Shown here one piece after another: positions 1-8,177 of a stretch of 32,985 nt of DNA. Origin of the DNA: an uncultured Eubacteriales bacterium (lineage in GTDB: Bacteria; Bacillota; Clostridia; Oscillospirales; Oscillospiraceae); NCBI GenBank assembly GCA_900553135.1, contig USCO01000010.1, forward strand, positions 1-32,985. Direction: 5' to 3'. The notes under the pieces are model-generated. The model saw only the letters and a program-made list of their open reading frames with translations, had not been told where the DNA came from and did no database searches. Each line of letters opens with the position of its first letter. Position 1 is the first letter of the stretch. The position numbers and the translations under genes are program-made.

Positions 1-1982
1 CCTGCCGGCCATTCCAGCAGTTTCTCATAAACCATATCCAGCGCCGCTTTTTTGGCCGCACCATAATAGTATCCGCGCATGAACTGGAGCAGGGATTCTG
101 CGCTGCCGTCATAACGCTGCTTCAATTTCTCCTGACGCTCTCTAACCTCCCGCTGCCGCTGGAGTTCCTTTTCCTGTTCTTCCTGTTCGGCAGCGGCTTT
201 TCGGTCGGCCTCCAAATCCTCTTTGGAGTAGAACCGTTCCTTTAACTGCTCCGCCTCGTAGCCATTGCAGGCGTCACGGGCCAGAAGCTGCCGCAGCACA
301 GCCGCCAGCAACGGTTTGTCATAGATGCGCTGCACTTCCGGGGCCTTCAGGGCACAGAGGACAAACGAATCATAGTATTCCGGCTCCGTCTGAAAGAAGG
401 AGGCATCGATCCAGTCATAAATCTCCCGGTGCTGCTCCGCCGTAAGGAACGGACGGGCCATAGATAATCTGTATGACTTTCTGCTGTAATAGCCCTCCTC
501 CCGGATAAAACCTTTGTGAAAATAAAAGCCGTTTCCAAAAATCCCTCGAAGCTGTGAAAAGGTGTACTGGCTGAACAGCTTTTGCGCGAACCGGAAGCAC
601 CGCCAGCTGGAGATTTTCAGCGCATATTCCTGTAAAAGCTCCAGCGGATGGGCACGAGTCCCGTCCTCCTTGTGCTGCTCAAAAAACTGCCACAAATCGA
701 TCTCTTTCCGCTCCACCAGCAAAGCGAAGCTGCGAAGCGTATGCCAATGGCGCTCGTTAAAATACTCAATATACTCCGCACCAGTCAATGCCTGATACCG
801 CGTAAGCCAGCGCCGCAGCGGGATCGCCGCACGGGAGCGGAGCATCTGCTCGGTAAACAGTTCCGCATACTCTCCCTTACTTAGCCCGTTTGCCAAAATG
901 TCGTATCGCGGATCGAATACATCAAAGCGATAGGGAAACTGCTTTTTGATCTCCTGATTCATCCAGAGGATGGTGCGGGGCGCTGTGGGTGCAAGTCCCG
1001 TCTGGATGGCCGCCCAGAGATCCTGATACCCCTCGTACTTGACCTCAAATTTCTGGTAAACCAGGAACAGCCAGCCGATGTACGCATAGATCTCTTTCGT
1101 CTGTCCATCCGGGCAGTTCAGCAGCATACGGACACAGGCCGCTGTAATCTTTTCCGCCGTGATCCCTTTGGACGAAAGGCGGCCCGGTATCCGGTCGGCC
1201 CACACCGCCAGGGAATTTGCCAGCGTGATCTCTTCCATGCTGTACCCGGCAGTAAGCAGAATCGAAAATTCCCGGCTGTCCGGTTTCATGTTCATATAGG
1301 GCAGCTTCAGCAGTGTCCGCACCACCAGGTCGGTCTTGCTGCGATAGCGTTTTGCCTCTTCGGCATAGAAACGGATGAACCATTCCAGTACGCCAAAATC
1401 CCATTTCAGAGAGAGCGTCCGGTCCGGCCCAAACAGCCGCGTCAACTGCGGCCGCATGGCCTGATAGCCGGCCTCCGGGTCGTCAAACAGGGAGAGCACA
1501 AACAGCGCCTCCTCCGTCCTGGCGTATTCTCTGGCGGCCAGTTCATCCAGCCGTGCGCGGCGCTGGGGAGCGTCGGTTTCCAGCAGATAGAGCGCACCTT
1601 GCAGGTAAACATCTGTCCCGGCAGTCCTGCGAAGTTTCTGAATGAAATCATTCCGCTGATTGCCTACAAACATCGTGTCAGCCTGACACTGGCGGGTGTA
1701 GCCCAGGGCCAGTGCAAGAGCGCGGAGAATGCGTATATCCGTGCCCAGCTTTTCCTCGAACCGCTCCAATACTTCACCGGGGTAACGCAGGCTGTAAGTT
1801 TCAAAATAGCCGGAAACATTCTGATCTCTCTGCCAGATCTGTCTCACTTCCTGCTGGCGGTAAAGGATTCTCACCTCATCGTCCTGCGCCATCTGTACGA
1901 TCAGCTCCGCAAAGGCGTGATACAGCGTAAGGTCAATGACCTTCTGGTAGGCGCTGTATGCCGGTATGATTTCTTGGTTCAC
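1..1982 (-). CDS. Large unknown element protein, C-terminus cut by window edge
   Basis: Reading right to left from a GTG at 1982, the frame stays open to the window edge, giving at least 660 residues. The start is set by a GGAGGG Shine-Dalgarno about 7 nt upstream; an ATG 5 nt upstream of the GTG stops after two codons. The protein is rich in charged, aromatic and leucine residues, with no signal peptide or membrane segment seen, and looks all-helical. Near the visible end there is a Glu/Lys/Arg/Gln-rich stretch (about residues 595-625) likely to form a coiled coil. I do not recognise the family. It is the last visible gene of the long minus-strand operon, closely following a 74-residue protein, so it probably serves the mobile element; no function is assigned. 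Confidence 0.8.
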   Translation of the reverse strand, partial: MNQEIIPAYSAYQKVIDLTLYHAFAELIVQMAQDDEVRILYRQQEVRQIWQRDQNVSGYFETYSLRYPGEVLERFEEKLGTDIRILRALALALGYTRQCQADTMFVGNQRNDFIQKLRRTAGTDVYLQGALYLLETDAPQRRARLDELAAREYARTEEALFVLSLFDDPEAGYQAMRPQLTRLFGPDRTLSLKWDFGVLEWFIRFYAEEAKRYRSKTDLVVRTLLKLPYMNMKPDSREFSILLTAGYSMEEITLANSLAVWADRIPGRLSSKGITAEKITAACVRMLLNCPDGQTKEIYAYIGWLFLVYQKFEVKYEGYQDLWAAIQTGLAPTAPRTILWMNQEIKKQFPYRFDVFDPRYDILANGLSKGEYAELFTEQMLRSRAAIPLRRWLTRYQALTGAEYIEYFNERHWHTLRSFALLVERKEIDLWQFFEQHKEDGTRAHPLELLQEYALKISSWRCFRFAQKLFSQYTFSQLRGIFGNGFYFHKGFIREEGYYSRKSYRLSMARPFLTAEQHREIYDWIDASFFQTEPEYYDSFVLCALKAPEVQRIYDKPLLAAVLRQLLARDACNGYEAEQLKERFYSKEDLEADRKAAAEQEEQEKELQRQREVRERQEKLKQRYDGSAESLLQFMRGYYYGAAKKAALDMVYEKLLEWPA

Positions 1983-1998
1983 AACATTTCCCTCCTTT

Positions 1999-2223
1999 TT
2001 ACTGCGGCCAATGCCCGCCGGTAGAATAGTTCCATTCAATCGTCCCGTCTTCATAGATTTGGGGGCCGTGTGCGGCCAGGCTCCAGCCGTCGGACAGCCT
2101 TGTAAAATAAGCTACCGTTTCCCACGGGCAGCTGCCCTCCACAAAGCCGGTGCAGCGGTATTGCTTGTCATTGCGGTTGGTGTAAACGCGATTGACAACG
2201 GGGACAAAATAGTGTTTCTCCAT
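1999..2223 (-). CDS. Small unknown protein (74 aa)
   Basis: The ATG at 2223 follows a GGAGG with an 8-nt gap, so the longer upstream reading frame through the ligA terminator-like hairpin is not used. The product has no membrane segment and is rich in aromatic residues (Tyr, Trp, Phe) with two Cys. It ends 16 nt before the GTG of the large unknown protein and follows ligA after a hairpin. The family is not recognised. Spacing and a good ribosome site support it as a real gene of the element operon. Confidence 0.7.
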   Translation of the reverse strand: MEKHYFVPVVNRVYTNRNDKQYRCTGFVEGSCPWETVAYFTRLSDGWSLAAHGPQIYEDGTIEWNYSTGGHWPQ

Positions 2224-2235
2224 TAGCGTATCCTC

Positions 2236-2277
2236 CCATAAAAAGCATAGGGAGAGGGCCTCGGACAGCCCTCTCCC
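2236..2277 (-). terminator. Terminator-like hairpin after ligA
   Basis: On the minus strand a perfect 10-bp stem (GGGAGAGGGC with its complement, 8-nt loop, 2250-2277) is followed by TATGCTTTTT. It sits between the ligA stop and the next gene of the same apparent operon, so it may terminate only partly or act as an mRNA stabiliser. Confidence 0.6.
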
Positions 2278-2305
2278 CATTGTCAAACTTTGATGGCCCG
2301 GCGAA

Positions 2306-4327
2306 TTAAGCCACATTGGCCATGCGGAAAAATTCCTCCGGCGTCAGCACCGGAATACCCAGTTCCCGCGCCTTGGACAGCTTGCTGCCGGCCTTCTCGC
2401 CGCAGACCAGGTAATCGGTCTTGCGGGTCACCGAACTGCCGGCCACCGCCCCCAGCGAGGCAATCAGGCTGTTCATCTCGTCGCGGGTGTAGGGCTCAAC
2501 CTTTCCGGTCACCACAATGGTCTTGCCGGAAAAGGGATTGTCCTGATTGACGGTCTGGTTGTCGGTCTCCACCGGTTTCTGAATGTTCATCATCATCTGC
2601 AACTCCTCCCAAATACAGAAATTTTCTTCCTCGTTGAACCATTCCTGAATGTTGCTGTGCAGCGTCTCCCCAAAGTCCGGGAGCCGCCGGAAGTCATAGC
2701 CTCCATAGACGGCATCCCGGAATTCATCCAGGCTGCCGTGAAATTCCCGGCAAAGGGCTCTGCTGGCGGTATTGCCGACCATCGGGATGTCCATAGCGAT
2801 GACATACCGCTCGAAAGTGGTGTTGCGGCTCTGCTGGATGGCGTCCCAGAGACGCTGCCAGGATTTTTCGCCAAAGCCGTCCATCCGGATGATCTCGTCC
2901 CTATGCTGGTCCAGACGGTAGATGTCCAGATAGCTGTGAATCCAGCCGCGGCCGATCAGCTTTTCCAGCGTTCCCTCTGACAGTCCCTCAATGTTCATGG
3001 CCTTTTTGCTCACAAAATGGACGAACTGCTTGAGGCGCCGGGTCTCGCAGGCGGCATTGTCGCAGAACAGGGTCCTGATGATCCGTTCCTCGCCGTCTTC
3101 GCCGCGGCCTTTGGTTTCGTGGATTCTGGTCGGCTCCCCGCAGCAGGGGCACTGGTGCGGGATCACGGCATCCAGGGAAAAATTGCCCCGGTCCAGGTTT
3201 TCCTCCACATGGGGAATGATCATGTTCCGCTTGCTCACCAGGATACGGCAGCCCGGTGCCAATTCCAGATCCTCGATAAAGGACAGGTTGTGCAGGCTGG
3301 CTCTGGACACCTCGCAGCCATCGATCTCCACCGGCTCAAAAATGGCAACCGGGGCGATCTCACCGGTGCGGCCAGGCGTCCATTCGATTACCTGGAGTTT
3401 TGTCTGGAACAAGTCATCCTCAAATTTGAAGGCAAGGCCGTCCTTGTAGTGATGGCCTGTGCGCCCGCAGCTTTTGGACAGGGCGATGTCGTTGTAGGTG
3501 ATAACGATACCGTCGATGGGAATGTCAGCGTCTGCCGCATACTGCTTGAGCTGCCGGATACCGTCCTCGGTTTCCTCCTGCGTCAGAGGACGCTTGGTGA
3601 CCATGTACTTACAGGGCAGAAAGCCCAGCGGCCGCAGCGCCTTGAGGCGCTCCGATTTGCGGGGCACTTCCTCCATGCCCTCCAGCACATTGAACGGCAT
3701 GAACATCAGGCGCCGTCCCAGGCAGGCCCCGGCGTCAAACAGCCGTACCGAGCCGGCCGCCAGGTTACGGCCGTTCTTATAGGGTTTCCCGTCGCCGTCC
3801 ACCAGAGTGGTTTTCAGCTGCTCAAAGTCGCTGGGGCGGATGAACGCCTCGCCGGTGACCACCAGACGGTCTTCGTATTGGATATGTGCCGGAATTCCGC
3901 TGATGGCGCGGGTGTTGTGGGTCACGATCTCTCCCACATCGCCGTCGCCCCGGGTGGCCGCCTCCACCAGCTTGCCGCCCTCATAGGTCAGCTTGACGGT
4001 CAGGCCGTCCAGTTTAAGCATGAACATCACCTGATGCTCACCCATAAAGCGGCACAATTCCTCCGTATTCTTCACTTTGTCCAGGGACAGCAGCGGGATC
4101 GGATGATTCGTTTTTTCCAGCTTGCTGACCGCCGGGTAGCCCACGGTGCTGGTGGGCGAGTTCGCCATCTGGATGCCCGTTTGTTTTTCCAGGGCCTGCA
4201 GTTCCTCAAACAGCCGGTCATAGACAGCATCGCTGACGCTGGGGCTGTTGAGGTTGTAATACTCATTGCGGTAGCGGTTGAGCCGGTCGGTCAGTTCCCG
4301 CTGCCTTTTCATCAAATTCTGGTCCAT
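2306..4327 (-). CDS. ligA: NAD-dependent DNA ligase, element-encoded
   Basis: Full-length LigA (673 aa), which seals nicks in DNA using NAD+. In order: N-terminal Ia domain with the SPTSTVG and SDAVYDRL-type motifs; adenylation domain with catalytic Lys in KLDG (Lys105); OB fold; a four-cysteine zinc finger (CPCC ... CDNAAC); helix-hairpin-helix repeats; and a C-terminal BRCT domain (about 597-673). All core motifs seen are intact, so it should be active. The ATG overlaps the TGA of the upstream gene by one base (TGATG), indicating translational coupling inside the element operon. A cellular LigA is essential and normally chromosomal, so this is probably a second copy serving element replication or repair; the host copy is not in the window, so this is inference. 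Confidence 0.93.
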   Translation of the reverse strand: MDQNLMKRQRELTDRLNRYRNEYYNLNSPSVSDAVYDRLFEELQALEKQTGIQMANSPTSTVGYPAVSKLEKTNHPIPLLSLDKVKNTEELCRFMGEHQVMFMLKLDGLTVKLTYEGGKLVEAATRGDGDVGEIVTHNTRAISGIPAHIQYEDRLVVTGEAFIRPSDFEQLKTTLVDGDGKPYKNGRNLAAGSVRLFDAGACLGRRLMFMPFNVLEGMEEVPRKSERLKALRPLGFLPCKYMVTKRPLTQEETEDGIRQLKQYAADADIPIDGIVITYNDIALSKSCGRTGHHYKDGLAFKFEDDLFQTKLQVIEWTPGRTGEIAPVAIFEPVEIDGCEVSRASLHNLSFIEDLELAPGCRILVSKRNMIIPHVEENLDRGNFSLDAVIPHQCPCCGEPTRIHETKGRGEDGEERIIRTLFCDNAACETRRLKQFVHFVSKKAMNIEGLSEGTLEKLIGRGWIHSYLDIYRLDQHRDEIIRMDGFGEKSWQRLWDAIQQSRNTTFERYVIAMDIPMVGNTASRALCREFHGSLDEFRDAVYGGYDFRRLPDFGETLHSNIQEWFNEEENFCIWEELQMMMNIQKPVETDNQTVNQDNPFSGKTIVVTGKVEPYTRDEMNSLIASLGAVAGSSVTRKTDYLVCGEKAGSKLSKARELGIPVLTPEEFFRMANVA

Positions 4328-4647
4328 CAGGCCGCCTCCTCTTCTAAAACACGGAACGCCATAATCAGCGTCTCCGCCGTATGTTCACCATAGGTGTACG
4401 ACTTGCACACCCCATCTTCAAATTCCCAGGTACGCGCGGCCCCCCACCAGAGGATGGCGCCGCGTCCGTCATTTCCCGCATTGATTCGGGGATCAGGCGG
4501 GTTCAGCGTTTTAGTGTAAAATCCCTGGGTGTTGACCCATGTGACTTCCCGCAGCTGTCCGATGCAGGAAGGGCGGCAATGGCCGGTAACTTCCAGACGC
4601 ACGCCTGGCCGCAGTGCGCGCTTGAGCTGATTGAGATTTTTGATCAT
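4327..4647 (-). CDS. Small unknown protein (106 aa) upstream of ligA
   Basis: A 106-residue soluble protein whose ATG overlaps the preceding TGA (ATGA) and whose stop overlaps the ligA start, so it is translationally coupled on both sides. It has two Cys near the N-terminus (HCRPSC) and Trp/Gly-rich central sequence. No family recognised. The tight coupling argues for a real protein, perhaps acting with the ligase, but that is only inference from position. Confidence 0.72.
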   Translation of the reverse strand: MIKNLNQLKRALRPGVRLEVTGHCRPSCIGQLREVTWVNTQGFYTKTLNPPDPRINAGNDGRGAILWWGAARTWEFEDGVCKSYTYGEHTAETLIMAFRVLEEEAA

Positions 4648-4868
4648 GCGGCACCCTCCTTTCTGCGCCTCTGGCTATCAGAAGCATACCGCCCAAAATT
4701 CAGTTCCCGGATGATGCTCTGGATCGTCTCATCATCATCCCATTTTGTGGAGAGGACGGCTCGTTCCGGTCCTTCTCCCACATGAACGCTTACCTCGCTG
4801 CCATAAATCTGCATCAACACATCAGGGCGCTGGGCGCAGACCACGGCCAAATTGCCAAGCTGTTTCAT
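4644..4868 (-). CDS. Small unknown protein (74 aa)
   Basis: ATG at 4868 is preceded by AAAGGAG with a 5-nt gap; a GTG five codons upstream would overlap this ribosome site and is rejected. The product starts MKQLGNLAVV and ends in a basic stretch (QRRRK). It overlaps the next gene by 4 nt (ATGA). No family recognised. It belongs to a block of three small proteins between the pcfJ-like gene and ligA. Confidence 0.68.
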   Translation of the reverse strand: MKQLGNLAVVCAQRPDVLMQIYGSEVSVHVGEGPERAVLSTKWDDDETIQSIIRELNFGRYASDSQRRRKEGAA

Positions 4869-4879
4869 TTTTTCTCCTT

Positions 4880-5362
4880 TCACGCCGCATAGAGCCAGAC
4901 CACAACCGGCCGGCTCAAGTCGGCAACCACATAATTTTTCCGCACATGAACCGGGCGGAAATTTCCGTCAAACTCACATTCGGTACTCTGTTCAATACGC
5001 CCGTCGTTCTGGGCCAGATGTTCCCGGTAGAGGCGCAGGATACGCAGGCGCTCTTTGGGCGTGTCACTCTCTCTGCACCGAAGATTGGAGCAATACACAT
5101 ACCGATGCGGCACGTCTTTGAGAAGAAAGCCATAGGTCATGTACCGCCGGCACTTGTGCTCCCGCTCCCGCTCGATGTGCTTTACATAGGCTACACCCGC
5201 CTTGCCGCCTTGGGTCATACAGAGATAGCCCATTTTCCGACGCTGTTCACCTGACAACGAGATCTGCTCCATTTTCTGTCCCGGCAATCCTTTAAAAGCC
5301 CGGAAACTCTCAGACGCATACCTGTAACCGCGTATCTCGTACTCAAATCGTTTTCTCCCCAT
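4880..5362 (-). CDS. Unknown basic protein (160 aa)
   Basis: ATG at 5362 follows GGAGG with a 6-nt gap. The protein is Arg/Lys/Tyr-rich (starting MGRKRFEYEIRGYRYA), with a pair of cysteines near the middle (CSNLRC) and no membrane segment. The charge suggests nucleic-acid contact, but no domain was recognised. It is the first gene after the UUCG-capped hairpin downstream of the pcfJ-like gene and is followed 11 nt later by the next small gene. Confidence 0.72.
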   Translation of the reverse strand: MGRKRFEYEIRGYRYASESFRAFKGLPGQKMEQISLSGEQRRKMGYLCMTQGGKAGVAYVKHIEREREHKCRRYMTYGFLLKDVPHRYVYCSNLRCRESDTPKERLRILRLYREHLAQNDGRIEQSTECEFDGNFRPVHVRKNYVVADLSRPVVVWLYAA

Positions 5363-5386
5363 CTAAGACCTCCATTCTATAAAGTG

Positions 5387-5414
5387 GGCCGGACGCCCCG
5401 AAGGACGCCCGGCC
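5387..5414 (-). terminator. Very stable UUCG hairpin after the pcfJ-like gene
   Basis: The minus-strand RNA can form a 12-bp stem (two G-U pairs) closed by a UUCG tetraloop, starting 13 nt after the pcfJ-like stop. Only a weak T tract (ACTTTATAG) follows, so it may be a weak terminator, processing barrier or 3-prime-end protector rather than a strong terminator. Confidence 0.5.
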
Positions 5415-5426
5415 GTTGAACCTGTC

Positions 5427-7619
5427 TCACGCGGCAGCAGGGAGTGCCTGCGGCTGCATGACTTCCGTATTTTCCATCAAATCGGCCAGCAGCACCTCTG
5501 CCAGCAGATGGCCAGCAAGATGCCCGGTGTGAATGATCACACGGTCTTTCTGCATCTGGATGAATTCCTCCTTCCGCAGCTCACGGCTCCGCTCAGCCAG
5601 CTTCAGGTCGCGGCCGGTAAGGCGGGCCGCTATGACCTTCTGCCATTTGAGCAGAAATTCCGTCGCCTGTTCGATGTCCTCATGTTGACGGTCAAACAGG
5701 GTGCGCTTCTGCCGCACGGTACCATCCGGCTCGATTTCCAGCGTGTAATAGGGGTCTTCCGGTTCCTCCGTCCGGCGTAGGAACATGATGAAGCTTTCCC
5801 GGCGTTCCATGCGGTCATAGTACCGCTCGCCGGCGCCATCATTGCCGACACAGTGATGAAGCATACGCCCCTCTTTGATGATCTCGAAGATGTTTTGGGG
5901 TGCGATCACCGTGTATTCTTCATCGGTGTAGGCATATTTTTTCTGCAGCTCCATGCAGATGGCATTGACATGGGGATATTTCGCCGCCATTTTCTCTGCC
6001 TGTTTCTCCAGGCTCCCAGCTTCACTCTGGAGAACCAGCTCATCGTGCCGCTGACGCAGTTTGCGTACGCGGTAGACGATCTCATCACTGGTGTCATAGT
6101 GCAGCCGTTCTGCCATAGCCAGATAGTCCTGCCAGGTGGTCAGCGCCTGCCGGCAGCTGCCATCAAAATACTGTTTTTGCCGCTGCAAATAATTTTTGAT
6201 TTGAACCAGGCTCATGCGGTCTGCAATAAACAGCAGATCTTTTGCGCTGATCCGTTCCTTTTGGAACCAATGCAGCATTTCATCGGGTATGCGCTGGCCC
6301 GTCTTTTTTTCAAGCTGCAGCCAGGCCAAGGTCTCTGTGTCTCCGTCCAACTGGCGCAGGCGGCGGAATTTCTGGGCGTCCAGGCCCAAAGCGCGGATCA
6401 ATCCCGGCTCGTCCGGATGCAGCACCAATTTCCGCACATTATCGCAGAAACGGAAGCACTCCGCTGCCAGCCGGAGAAGTCCAGCTTTCCAAATCTGCTC
6501 CATCTGGGGAAGCCGTTTCCAAACCGCCAGATATTTTTCGGGGTCGGTGTCCGGATGGCTGCGTATCCACTCGGCCAAGCCGGTATGGCGAAGTTCATTT
6601 TTCTCCAGACTGGGCAAAGTTTTCCCGTACACCCGGCCGGCCTGATCGCCAGCATAGGAGTAATAGCAAGGGCTCCCTGCGATCCACCGCGTTTCCCGCT
6701 GGCAGTACATTCCCCAGTAATAGGAACGGACCTCGCCGCTGTGGTCATAAATCGAACGCCGGAACTCATGCCAATAAGGCTCGCTGTGTGGCAGCCTGTC
6801 CTTTCGGTAGGTCCTGTTCGCCCAGAATTCCCGGATAACAAAACCATCCTTGCACCGCTGGATCAGATAGGCATAATACTTATCTGTTTGGAAATAGCCT
6901 GCGCGTCCCAATGCCTTGAACACCACAGGATGCCGGCAGCGGGTACAGCGTCCCTCTTTGTTGTGGTAGGGGTGCCCGGAAATGGGCACCTCCTTCCCGC
7001 AGAAGGCGCAGTAGCCGGTTTTTGCGCCGCCGCGCTTGTAGTGGTAAAATATAAAATTTTCCCGCACGGCCACCTTGTCGGCCCAACGCCTCCAATCTTT
7101 CGGCAATTCCGGAACCTGCGCCAGATCCTGGTCCCACGGGTCGGTAATCCGTTTGTGGTGCCGATCCAGCTGCTCATCCCGCACATTCCGTTGAAAATCG
7201 AGAATGCCGAGGGCGCCACCGCGCTCGCCGGAAAAATATGCCTGCACCAGATCCTCGTCCTCTTTGCCAGCCCAGCATGTGGTGTAGTAAGCATCACCGG
7301 GCCATTCCAGCCGATCCAGTTTCGCGTCACGCCATTTCTTTTCTAAATGGTCATAGGTGAGAAACTGGCGATTTTCTTTGTCAAGGAACACCTCATAGGC
7401 GGGCTTGTCCCCATCCAGGCGCAAGTGATCAGGCAAGTAGAAGGCCGCTTTGAGGATGCCGTCCTGGATCACGCAGTTCATATACAAACGATACTTGCGG
7501 ATCATGCGCGTATGGCCCCAGTAAGTTTTTTCCTTCTTGGGCTCGTCCGCTATCGCCACTTCTTTCATCTCCGGCGATGCCGTCAGCATCGGCATCGCCA
7601 GAAGCATGGATTTCTTCAA
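5427..7619 (-). CDS. PcfJ-like protein
   Basis: A 730-residue protein of the PcfJ family, named from the conjugative plasmid pCF10 and common on mobile elements of gut Firmicutes; its biochemical role is not established. Visible features: a Zn-ribbon-like segment with two CxxC pairs (CAFC ... CTRC) in the N-terminal third, a long helical middle, and the family hallmark GRMLHHCVG (about 584-592) followed by a beta-rich stretch (TLEIEPDGTV). The start is taken as TTG at 7619, one base after the upstream TAA, implying translational coupling; a GAAGGAC sequence lies 5-prime. An ATG four codons later has no ribosome site. A PcfK-like gene two genes upstream completes the usual PcfJ/PcfK pairing, here split by a DUF7666-like gene. 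Confidence 0.82.
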   Translation of the reverse strand: MKKSMLLAMPMLTASPEMKEVAIADEPKKEKTYWGHTRMIRKYRLYMNCVIQDGILKAAFYLPDHLRLDGDKPAYEVFLDKENRQFLTYDHLEKKWRDAKLDRLEWPGDAYYTTCWAGKEDEDLVQAYFSGERGGALGILDFQRNVRDEQLDRHHKRITDPWDQDLAQVPELPKDWRRWADKVAVRENFIFYHYKRGGAKTGYCAFCGKEVPISGHPYHNKEGRCTRCRHPVVFKALGRAGYFQTDKYYAYLIQRCKDGFVIREFWANRTYRKDRLPHSEPYWHEFRRSIYDHSGEVRSYYWGMYCQRETRWIAGSPCYYSYAGDQAGRVYGKTLPSLEKNELRHTGLAEWIRSHPDTDPEKYLAVWKRLPQMEQIWKAGLLRLAAECFRFCDNVRKLVLHPDEPGLIRALGLDAQKFRRLRQLDGDTETLAWLQLEKKTGQRIPDEMLHWFQKERISAKDLLFIADRMSLVQIKNYLQRQKQYFDGSCRQALTTWQDYLAMAERLHYDTSDEIVYRVRKLRQRHDELVLQSEAGSLEKQAEKMAAKYPHVNAICMELQKKYAYTDEEYTVIAPQNIFEIIKEGRMLHHCVGNDGAGERYYDRMERRESFIMFLRRTEEPEDPYYTLEIEPDGTVRQKRTLFDRQHEDIEQATEFLLKWQKVIAARLTGRDLKLAERSRELRKEEFIQMQKDRVIIHTGHLAGHLLAEVLLADLMENTEVMQPQALPAAA

Positions 7620-7620
7620 T

Positions 7621-8166
7621 TTAGTTCACCGTCCTTCTTTCAAGATTCGCACCATACCAGACATTCGGCAGGAGCGTCTTTCCATCAATGGTAGCCACCA
7701 CGATCTGCTGGATGCTGCCGGTGGCTGGGTCCTCCTTGGCAAAGGCCAATACATCACCCTTCCGGCTGCCCTTGGCTATGGGATCGGCGCCGCGGACTGC
7801 CGCATAGCCGCTCCATGCTTCAGCTTTGTCCTTCCGTACATGTTCGTTCCACTTCCGCTTGGGGTGGTCTGCCATAAAGGCAAGGCCGTGGAGGAACAGT
7901 TCTTCTTTCGTCAGCCGTTTAAGGACAGTCAGCTCGGTACAGGAGATCTTGGAATCCACTTCGTCCTCGTCGATGTCCCCGCCGGCGTTGACGATGTAAT
8001 ATTCCGAATGGTCTACATCGCCGTAATAGCTCAGGCAGTCCAGCGGGTCCTCCGCACAATGGAATCCATTTTGGCGGCAGTTGGCCTTTTCCGTCACATT
8101 GAGGCCCATCTGAAACTGATAGCCAATGCAGATCATGCCGGGCCGAAAACCTTTATACGCAATCAT
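7621..8166 (-). CDS. DUF7666-like protein
   Basis: A 181-residue soluble protein. The N-terminal half (YKGFRPGMICIGYQF ... NGFHCAEDPLDCLSYY) matches my recollection of the phage and mobile-element family DUF7666: a GF...C.G.Q pattern, then a GFH/C/PLD/YY block. It has no known enzymatic role. ATG at 8166 has a GGAGG 6 nt upstream, and that site begins just after the PcfK-like stop, so the two genes are probably co-translated. The C-terminal third contains a predicted beta-rich region. The family call is by motif memory only. Confidence 0.65.
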   Translation of the reverse strand: MIAYKGFRPGMICIGYQFQMGLNVTEKANCRQNGFHCAEDPLDCLSYYGDVDHSEYYIVNAGGDIDEDEVDSKISCTELTVLKRLTKEELFLHGLAFMADHPKRKWNEHVRKDKAEAWSGYAAVRGADPIAKGSRKGDVLAFAKEDPATGSIQQIVVATIDGKTLLPNVWYGANLERRTVN

Positions 8167-8177
8167 ACTCTGCCTCC

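Noticed and set aside
3017..4393. Long plus-strand reading frame opposite ligA
   Set aside because: Antisense to a full-length ligase with all domains.
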